This document shows positions 51,331 through 63,016 of a DNA stretch of 64,000 nucleotides, in pieces. The DNA is taken from assembly GCA_012295275.1 (NCBI GenBank), contig CM022665.1, positions 30,434,957-30,498,956 on the forward strand. Reading direction: 5' to 3'. A model generated the notes under the pieces. It was not told where the DNA came from and made no database searches. It saw nothing but the letters and a program-made list of their open reading frames with translations. Positions within the stretch are counted from its first letter, which is position 1, and each line of letters opens with the position of its first letter. This DNA comes from Chrysomallon squamiferum (lineage: Eukaryota > Mollusca > Gastropoda > Neomphalida > Peltospiridae). The position numbers were made by a program, and so were the translations under genes.

Positions 51331-54300
51331 CTGAAAAACAAATGGTATTGATTAGTAATAAAGAACAACAAACAAATCCTAATGTAATATACAAGTCTTT
51401 ATAGTTTACTGTTATTTTGACAAACTGTCTTCTATGATGACTAACTGATCAAACCTTTATCATACAACTCTCAGCCCAAAACCCGAATATCCCCTCAAAA
51501 ATTTATTTTTCAAAAAGTAAAAGAAAATGAAAGAAAGCAAAACCAGTCACAATACATAAATACATTATTAAGTTATTAATTTGTTCTTCATTTTTTTCAA
51601 CATATTATCTTAAACAGTAAGTAAGTACATTTTTGTGAATTCTAAAGGTGAATACAGAAAAAAAAAAAAGACCGGATTCTTAAACACATTTACAGAAAAG
51701 CTAAAAATGACATATTTCTTAATCAAACAGAATACCAGTGGAAATTTTTTTTTTTAAATAATAGAAAAGAACCCAGAAAATACTTACAAGTCAACATAAA
51801 AATAGAAAACTATGCAAAAATGCAGTACTTGCCTAAGCGAGGCTCCATTCCAGGGGGAGGCATTCTAGGTGCCCCAGCCCCATTAGGACTAAAAGGACCT
51901 GGTGGGCCCCGAAAACGGGACATCATTTCAGGTGGTGGAGGTCGAGGTCTGAATGGAGGGGTCCTTCTATCCAGGGGGTGGGGTGGTGGAGGTGGTCGTC
52001 TATCAAAGGGTGGAGGAGGTATTCTTTCTGGATGAGGTGATCCTCGGAAATCTGGGTCTCTGCAATACAAAAACCCACCAACGAATAAAATACCAAATTT
52101 TTTAAAAAATCAGACTAAATAAAATAATTTTAAGAAGCACACGCAATAATATAATTTAATAAATTATGCACAATAATATATAAAAAAAATCATACACAAG
52201 ATCTCAAAAGATCCTAGACAATAAAATAAAATAATAAAAATCAGACTATAAACATTTTTTGAAAACTCATACAAAATAAAGCTATAAAAATTATACAGAA
52301 TATTAATATATTAAAAATATTACACCATTAAATAACTAAAATATCTAAACAATACAGTAATTATAAAAAAATAAAACAACATACAAATAAAATTATGAAA
52401 AACCCAATAAAATAAAGTATAAAATTATATATAAAATAATAATAATAATAAAAGACACAAGAAAAATAATTATTAAAAAAAGGTACACAAATTAAAAAGT
52501 TATTAGTTATATTGTAATTTGTGTTATACAGTTATTACTGAAAGAGATAATTTTAAAATCAACTGTTACAAACCTCATGTGTGGCAGTGGTGGCATATTG
52601 TGAACTGATGGTGATCTTTCCATTCCCACTGGAGGGGAACTAATATCTCTTCCTGAAGGAGAGCGTTGAAGTGGTGGAGGGGAATCAATGCCCATGTTTG
52701 GGGGTGAAGGACCTATATCCCTACCTGGTGGAAGTGGGCCCATAACCATTCCAGGTGGAGGAAGCCCCATGCCTGGTGGGGGTGGTCGAGGGCCTAAGTC
52801 CATACCTGGTGGTGGAGGTCCATTCATAATTCCTGAAACAAATCAAAATTGCCTACAGTTATAACACATTCAGTTTGTGGGTAAATTTCATATTTTGAAT
52901 AAAAAAAAAATTAAAAAAAAAGAATATAGATTTGATAATTCTATTATTAAATTTCTTTTCTATTCAACTTGAATAAAGTGAAACTATTATCATAAAGGCA
53001 CATTTCAATATGTTAAACTTTGTAAATGTGTCTTGACAAAATACATGACAAAATGGTTACCCAGTGGTGGCATGCCACGAGTTGGTAAAGGACGAATCAA
53101 CCCTGAAGGTCCCATCCCTTCCATCTGACGTCTCTCTACATCTGTAAGCCTAGAAATAATATATATATAAATATTTTTAATAATAACAAAGATACCGAAC
53201 AGCATTACTAGTAAGTAAAGCAGTATCGTTATACATCAGATAACACTCTGCTAACGGACATGAATCACTGACACGACAAGTATGTTTATTTGGTGGATAA
53301 AACTATACTGGTAGTTTTTGTAACTTAAGACTGAGAACTACAATACTTTATACAGATGATATCTAAAACAGTGATCTCTAAAGCTGTTGGTTACATCATA
53401 TTCAGATTTAAAGGTAAAACAAATTATATTGAATTAAAAAAACTCCCAATATATGATATGTTATGTAAATGAACATTAACAACAACACCACCACCAATAA
53501 ATAAATAAATAAATAAAAATATTAATGAGCTTCTGAAATATTAAATACAGAATAAAAAGTTGACTGCAGATTAAAATATTTTTTTCTTTGGAAGATGATG
53601 TTGTAAAATATTATTTAAAATAATGTACACAGTGGCTATGATATTTTCCATTCCCATGATTAAGACATAAAAGATAACAGAAAATAAACTTTGTAATAAA
53701 AAGATCTTACTTCTGCCTCATATTACGGAGTTCCAGTCTGCATTCCTTCAGTTCTCTTTCTGCTGCTCTTGCTGTCAACTGCAAATAAATTACACTGTCA
53801 TTTATATTACAATATATTTCAAATAAATAATAATATTTCAGTAGGTTTTTTGATAATGGATAATATATTCATATTACCCATGTACATATGCAATATTTTT
53901 AATACTTAAAAGCAAATACAGAGTTCTCTAAATTATTTGTGATTTTCATGTTGCATGCAAGTATCCCACAATTTTGGGATAACACACAAACTTAATTTTG
54001 AGTAACTTGTGAGGTTAAAAGCAAACTAACAATACGGTCACCACAAACATTTTTTTTATTATCTGCTGACTTGTATAGAAATAACCAAACACATTAATGA
54101 ATTACCTGGTTAAGTACAAAGTAATGTTGAATTTAAAATTTAACTTAATAGAAAAATATAAAGTAATCTAAAAATTCTGTGTTTCTAAATGTTCAAGTAT
54201 TTTATTTCAGTCTATCTGTCAGTGGCACACAGAATATTTAGTGTTTCTGTTTAAAGCCAATTAGTTGTAAAAATTGTATGACTGTGTAAATACCTACCCA

Positions 54301-57300
54301 GTTTTCATGTGCCTTCTTTTCATTTGCTGCTATCTGTAAATAAAATCATAAAACAATAAAGAAACTAATTTAAATGATCATAGTATATTATTAAATAGAA
54401 ATACAAATCAGTAGCTGTCCAATGACTTTAAGGGGACATGGGTTGGTGAAATATTTAATTTTTTAATTTTTTTTAATTTGATATTATTCTTTAATTAGAT
54501 TTATCAGAAATCCAGTTATACATTATAAAACAGACATTAAAAAAAATAATAATAAATAAATCTCGAGGGACCCATATTAAATCGATTTCACTGGATCTGG
54601 ATCTCCATAACAGATACAACTTAAAACCTGGTTTCATATAATGGATTACGTTGTATGGTGTAATAAAGAACATGAGTGATGGTTTTTCTATAATAAATAA
54701 CTTAATAACAAGAAATATAAACCTGAAATCTGAAATCTCTCTCTGATGCTTCTATCTCCCTCTTCAAACTTTCAGCCTGAGATCTGTAAAATAAAACAAG
54801 AGTTTTAAATACTTAAGTAATTAAAATATAACATTATTTATTATTACATTAAAGATATAAATTGATGGGATCTGAAAAGATGCAGAAAGAAAAGTTTGGT
54901 CATTAACATGCTAGGATTATAATATTAAGTACTGGATTTTTTTATGTACAAGTCAACCACTAAATGACATGGAGTCATCATAAAACTTCAATATTGTACT
55001 GATGAGGTAAATTATTTAGAGTCTAAGAAACTCAGCTCATACACCAAGAAATATGACAGATAACATTATCACTATATGAAACTGAGAATACCAATGTTAT
55101 TTTCATTAAGATTAGTTTAAGTTTGATCATTAAACTTAAATAATTGAAACAGAATCTCATTTTAATTTTTAAAAAAAAGAAGAAACTGTTAATATTTTCA
55201 ACATTGTACTCTAATGATATGGACAAATAAAAAAATTTGAGAAAAAAGAAATAATAATCATTTAAAAAAATTAAAATGAACAATAATGAAAAACAGTTAT
55301 ACATTTTGTTAATTATTCTAGAACTGCTAAATTAATCAGTTTATAATTATTTTTAATTTATAGAATTAAACGAGAAAGACAGTAATACTTGTATAGTTCA
55401 AGATCTCGTTCTATCATTTTTGTGTATTCATCTGCAGAAACAAGTTTGTTGATGTTTTCTTTTTTCAGCAATTCCTGTTCCCCTAGTTCTCTGTAATAAT
55501 AAACAGAACAAAATAAGGTAAAATAAAAAAAAATAATAATAAAAAATAAATTAAGATAAGATAAGATAAAAAAAAATAAAATAAGATAAAATAAATAAAT
55601 AAATAAATAAATAAAAAAAGAATAAGAATATCTAAATAAAAATAAACCAATATTCAGCATTCTGTTTCACATTGGACAGAATTAGCCAGATCTGGTTTAT
55701 CAAAGTACAGCGTATAAACCATTATGAGGTGTGTATCAAAAAAGCCCTTGTATAATGGTGATAGCATGTTTTATTTATTAAATCATAATTACTCAAAACA
55801 AATAAATAAACAAAAACATCCAACAATATAGTCAATGACAAAATATCTGTTGAGGTGTCTTGAATCAAAGGTTCATTCCTAACAGTAAAACGTTAAAATA
55901 TACACACTTTTGCATTTGAACTTCTTTCTCTTTGAAGTAGTCAGAAAGAACAGTGAGTTTGGTCTGAGCTTCTTCATTTTGTCTCTCTGCTTTCATCTTG
56001 TCTGACTGTAGCATTTCCATTTCACGACGAGATTTTTCCAGTTGATCTAAAACAAAGAAATGCAAATAGAAACAACTATCATACTCAGAATAATCCATAT
56101 ATATATACAAACACACAATTAAAAATGTCAAAGTGAAAGAGAACAGTAGAAATATTTCAAATTTTACTTTACTTTAAAAATATTAACAGAAATAAATAAC
56201 TTGATTGATTTAAAACTAATAAAATGAAACAGAAAGCTTTGACAATATATAAAAAATAGCCTACATGTAGATTATTTGTAGGTATCACCAAAGATACAGT
56301 GTAAGAGAAATAATACAGTACACACCTTCCATTTCCTTCCTAGCATCCATTTCTATATGAAGTTTGTTTTCAAATGTATTCTTTTCTTCTTCAGCAGCTC
56401 GTAATCTTGCATTTACCTAACAGAAAACCACATAAAAATGTTTTTATCAACATATTAAAATAATACACCAGACAATAAAATAATCCCTAACATTTTAGAT
56501 TTCTTAGTATAATAAAGTGAAATAGTTATACTGGAAAATCAGAAACATTTTACTTCCTTAAGTTATTAGTTGTAACTGATACACAAATACAAAAAGCAAA
56601 TCATTTATACATATATATTTTTTTTTTTTCTCTCATAATACTGATATAAATATTTTTCCTACAAAAATAACTTACAGGTAGCAGTTATAAAATGTATGGC
56701 AGGTGCAAGTATTTCATTTTTACAATATTGTTAACAAAAAATGAAGTAATCAACTATGGATTTCTGGCAATATGGACTTTAGTAGGAAATCATACCTTGG
56801 CTACATCTATCATTGCCTGAATCTTTTCTTCAATACTAGCTTGGTTTTCTGTAGACAAAAAATAAAATAAAATAAAATAAAATAAAATAAAATAAAATAA
56901 AATAAAATAAAATAAAATAAAATAAAATAAAATAAAATAAAATAAAATAAAATAAAATAAAATAAAATAAAATAAAAATAAAATAAAATAAAATAAAATA
57001 ATAATGAAGAAACTAAACCCATTCTTAAGTGAAAAAAATAAATATTATGTTGACATACTGTCAAAACAAACAATGGATTTTGAAGACGTACTTCTATGAT
57101 TTTGTTTAACATACTATGAAACCAGAATAAATTTTCTAATTCACATCATTAACATTTCTAAATTTAAAAAGAAAAAGGAAATTATTCTAATGGTTCATGA
57201 AAAGTCATGTAATTTGATAAATCTATAGTTAATAAATATCTTTCTTATTTAATTTAATATATATTTTAATATTTTATAATATTTCTTGGTAATAACATGT

Positions 57301-60300
57301 GGAGTTATTTGCTTTATTTCTTTCTTTCTTTGTTTTTATTTGATATTTTTGCTGATTTCTTAACAAAATTTACCTTGCATAAATTCCCCATCGTTTTCTC
57401 CATCTTTGGGTTCCAAAACCTTCAGTTGTAGAAAGCAGTCTTTCATAACCTATAATTTTTACAATATTAGGTATCCCCAGATTTGAAAACTTTTGATTAA
57501 AAATGTAGTAATATGTACAATAATAACAAAAGCCATGAGAAAATGTAATTATTTTTACTTTCATATAACAATGAAAGCAAATGTATCATCATAATAAAAT
57601 TATTTATATATAAATAAATAAATAAATAAAAATAAATAAAAATAAATAAATAAATAAATAAATTCAAACATAAACAAACACTAAAGACTTCATAATTAAA
57701 ATGTGCTTCCATCTATATTTAACTGAATTGGCCTTTATGATACAAATATATTAAATAACTGTTGTACACACCTCAAGTTCATTTTCTTTGAAGGCCACAG
57801 TTTCCTGCATCTGTTTGAACTCTGTTTCCATTCCCTCCAGTCTTTCCTTCAGCTCATGTACTCTGAAACATAAATGAAAGTAACAAAACAGTTGCTTGAA
57901 ATTTGCAAAAATGTTCATGAAATAAAATCTAATTATTAAAAATAAATACAATTTAAAAAAAAAGAAAAAGATGAGCAGCCAAAAACAAGAATGTTAAATA
58001 GATTATAATGCTAATATTTTGTTTAAAAAAAGTGTAAATTTCCTCTAAAGAATAAAATATTTCATAAAATCAATAAAACTGAATTAATCTCATCTTCACT
58101 TTTGAAACTGATTTTCTCAAACTAAACATGCAAGAAATTATTTGAAGTTTAGAAAAAGGATTTAAAAGGAACTAGGGACAAATATGTATACATACTTTAA
58201 ATAATAAATCTTCTCAAGGAGTAAAGCCTGGTTTTTGTTTTAATTTAAAAAAATATTTTGATACATATTTACTAAAAAACACATTTCTCACCTGTCTTTC
58301 CAGTCTTCAGCTTCAGATAAAAGCTAGAAAAACCAAGACAAAGGAAATGTTTTAACTTGTAGACTTAATGAATGGCATAAAATGAAACATTTTTACTATT
58401 CAGAAAAAGGATTTCAAAATTATTTTCAACAAAATGTAACTCAAAAAAAAAAAAAAAGAAGAAGTAAGAAATACACTGTAAAGAAACACACACACACACA
58501 CAAAATAGAATAAAATATAATTTTAACAAATCATAAGCAAATAATATCATGGGTTCTGTTATTTTTGTTATTATAAGCATAACAATTATTTTATTAATAA
58601 AATCAATGGTCAAATTAATAAAGATCAACATGATACAAGTCAAAGACATTAATAGTAACATCACTTTACATCACTCTACATTTAGAGAAATTCAACATAC
58701 CAAATTTGTATGCATACCTGTTGTTTTCTTGTTTCTAACATTTTCACTTGATCACCTAAACTTTGTACATGAGTCTTTAGGTTAGACAGCTCCTCATTCT
58801 TTTCCTTAATTTCAGAACTTTTCTAGTAAAAAAGAAGAATTAAAGACATCTTCAGTAAAATCTGTTTCTAATGGAAAAGAGGCATATAAAATATTTTGTT
58901 GCTCAATATTCTTGTTAGCAGCAGCACATTTTAAAAATATTTGAAAAAAAACAAAAAAGAAAGAAGAAAATATTTTTTTAAAATAAATTATTTTTTGCTG
59001 TTTGAAATAGTGCAGTACAATTTGTTGCCTTTAGGACTTCAAACTTTCTTTACAAAATTTTAAAAATAAATAAATTAAAAAAATGTTATAGAGAAGCAAA
59101 TAATTGTTTTACCTTTTGCAATTCTTGTTCAGTTTTTTTAGATTTTTCCTCCAGTTTTGATAACTGTTTCTGAAGATCCTTAAACTGTCAAAATAAATAA
59201 ATCAATACAGTATATATGAGAAACAAAACAAAACAAAACAAACAATAACACAAAAAACTCCAAAATCAAAAAAAAAACAAATAACTGAATACATGTAACT
59301 GTGTCTAACTTTTGTAATCCATAATTTTTTAATTACTTTAAAATGGCTTCAAAGAAACAATAAAAAAAAAAAGTCTAGAAATTTATTAAAGGTTATTTTA
59401 ATCTTAGATTTTTCTTTTGTTCTTCTTAAAGACCAATTAAAGCTGAAATCAGTTATGTCATATTAAAAACACTTTTTAAGAATACTACTGACAAGAATTA
59501 CAAAAATATTTTTGTTTTGCAAGATGATATACTGTCTTTTATAGCCAAATTTCTAAAATCATTTAATTTTAAATTATTACTGTTTGTTTAGAAAATAGTA
59601 CAGCAGTAGAAGATTTTGTTTTCCTCTACCTAGAATGTTAAGTAAATTTTAATCACATGAACACATTTTTTTTAGCTCATGGCATATAAATAAATAACCA
59701 ATATTTCCAATTTAGGTTTACTCTTATGTTTTGTAAAATTTACTACATTAGTTATAAAGAGAAGACTATGTAACTTTTCAATTAAATGCAACATAAATAT
59801 TTTCCAAAATAAATTTATGAATAGGTCAGATCATATCAGCACAAAACATAAGAAATTTACACTATCTGTAATGACACATTACTAAATTATGAATCAAAAT
59901 AATTCTTCTTAATAATCTACTTTATGATACAAGTTTAAAAAAAAAAAAAAAAATTCAATAATTACTTTCTTGTCACTTGACTTGACATTGCCCATTACAT
60001 CAGCCAACTGTTGTTTGAGTTCTGTTACATGACTTTCTGATGCATTCAGCTGTTGTTTCAGTGTTTCATTGTGTAGCTGTAGACAAAATGAGGTACAAAA
60101 ATTATTTTATCATGTACTGAAGACTTTTTTTAAAAACTAGTTATGCACTGTCTATAATATTACACAAAATGAAATGAATGAACACATAATACCATTCTAT
60201 AAAACATATTGTTCTTCCCTTAATTATTTATAAACGGCTTTATTTATAGTTCAAAATCACATGTTTACAGACTATAAAATCCATTTAAGAATAATTGATC

Positions 60301-62985
60301 ATTCAGCAAAATGATATTGTTAATATATTATTATTAATAATAAAAAAGTGTTGTTTTTTAAGATAATGACCGCTTTTTGTAGAAAATGAAAGAATACGAT
60401 ATGCTGAACAAGCATTATGATCCCAATGTCAATGTTAACTCATTCAATAATTATTATTAAAGAATATTTAAGTTTTGGGTTGGGTTGGTGTACTTTTTTT
60501 TTCTTTTCTTTTAAATCACTTAAAAAAATAATACTTGATATGTGTGCAGATCTGTTTCCAACTTGGTGGTTGCTGATTTCTGTTTCTGAAATTCTTTTTG
60601 TATCTGTGACATCTGAAGAAATAATACATCAATATTTTTAGTAATGATTTGATAATGTGACAAGCAATGTTTCAAAGATCTTTAGAGATCTGTACAAGTA
60701 TGTGGCAAGAATAGCACACCTGGTCATTGCTACATCATTTATTTTAAAAATATTTAAAATAATATGTTTGGTAATAAGAAACAGCCTAAAATAACTTCCA
60801 AGTTGCATTTCATTTGTATTTTAACATCTAATATTTATTATCAACAAAGTGTAATAACCAAAATAGTACAGTTCCACAAATATTTACTTCTGTAGTCATG
60901 ACATCAGTGTATGAAGTCGGGCTGATTTGCTTAAAAATTTCTGTTAAAGTTATTAGAAAAATACAGCTATCTGCCAACTATGCAATGATGTCAAAACAGC
61001 AGAAGTGAAGGAGTGAAATGGTGTAGGTCAAATGTTTTGTATCGGTATTATTTTGAGGGATTGACAGAATTAACAATAAAATTATAAAGTGTAAATATAT
61101 AATACATTATTTTATTTAACTGTTTACCTCTTTTTGTTTGTCTCCTAGTGCATCTTCTAAGTTCTCTTTTTCTTTTGTTGATACAAATAACTTTTCTTCC
61201 AGTTCTCTAATAACAACTAATGAAATAAAAATATTAAAAAGAAGATTTGGGTTTAATAATTCTTTGTCAAATAATCATACTATCCTGCCCTGGAAATTAA
61301 ATTACTGGGACCAATAAATTTATGGAAATATTATATCCTTCAAGAGAGGGTATTTTGTTATATTCAATTAAATCCTTTCCATATCTGTAGCATAAAGTAA
61401 ATAAAATATATTTTGATATTTTAAAGGCAGATTTATTTATATTGTTAGATCAGCCACTGCACAACATCATTCCAAAAAACAATTCATGCTACTTAAAAAA
61501 TTCTGCTCAGAAATAACTTTCTGATAAATGGAAAACTATTCAAAACAGACTACTGATTTCCTAAGTTTAGGTAATTTAATTTTTTGGAACATTTTAATTC
61601 TTATATACAGGCATACATAATTAAATCACATATGCTAAAGATAGATACTTTGATATTTAACTGATTAATAAGTAAAAACAACAGAAATGAATGTTTAAAA
61701 ATTACTGGTCTTGATAACAAAATTATATTTACAAAAATAAATTTACCAAGAGGGTCTTTCTTGTCTGCCCCCTTCTTCCGTCCCTGGAAAAAATAAAGTG
61801 TTTTGATAATTAAATATATTGCAATATTAACACACATGTATTATTTATAAATGTATCTTGACTCTTTCAATTCTTTATGAGGTTATTATTTCTCTGTTTA
61901 AGCATTCAATCACTTGTCTTTCAAACAGTTTATCTATTATGTTGTAATTTTTGTATATAATCAGAATTAACTGATTCAAATAGCTATTAAATTTCTACGC
62001 ATTAAATTGTAGAATTAAAATGATATATTATAATGACATGATGGCTACTGTAATTTCTAGCAAGGTATGAAGTTAGAATATCTATGCTTTATATATCAGT
62101 TTTTTCATGCTATTTTCTACTTATCTTAATATAAATAAGCTGTCATGTATACATGTCAAATCATCAGGTTAACACCAAAAAAATAAAAATAAAAATGAAT
62201 AAGGAATTCAAAGAAGGTAGTAGATATTCTGAAATGTAATTTTCAGTCTCTCCAGGTGCATTAAAACAATAAAATTTGTGTTTGTCACGTGATGAATATT
62301 AAAACAAATAAAACTGACATACCCCACAGATACAGCTACAAACAGCAAACATAATCAAGACAAATGATGTTGCTATGGTCACCAAAACACTCATATGAGG
62401 TGACAACCCAAGGGGTTCCTGTTCAAGAATTGACTGAATTGATGGTGGTAGCTGAAAAGGAAAAAATAGATTTATTTATTTACTTTTTTTTCTCTTCAGT
62501 TCTTTAATTTATAATTTGAATTAAAACTGGGGATCAAAATAAGTGCTCAAAAGTTTTCTTCGGTTATCTGAAACCACAGAAATACATTATTCATCTGAAT
62601 TATATTTAAAAAGCTGGAATTACTTACTGTAATTATAATTGATAGTCATTTTGGTTTTTGGATATTGTTTTCTATTTCTGGATTGAAAACATTAAAAAAT
62701 AATATTTTTTCTATAAAGAATGTTCATCTCATTATTTTGTTGCTATGATCATTTTCAAAACTGCACGAGTTGTGTATTGGTTTAATGCATTTCTTTTGAA
62801 GAACATGGATATGGGTTTTTTATTCAGAAATCTCTTTCTGTGGTTTATGGGGATACATGTGACAAAAATAAAAATGTTACAGAATTGAAACTTGATGGAA
62901 ATAATCCCCTTTTGTTACTATAAAAAATTAGTACTTTAATAATATTATAGTAAACCCATTTCATCAACACCTCCAACCCAAAACA

Positions 62986-63016
<31 letters not shown>

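Noticed and set aside
51820-52035. Gly-rich plus-strand frame
   Set aside because: It is the antisense shadow of the proline-rich TANGO1-like exon.
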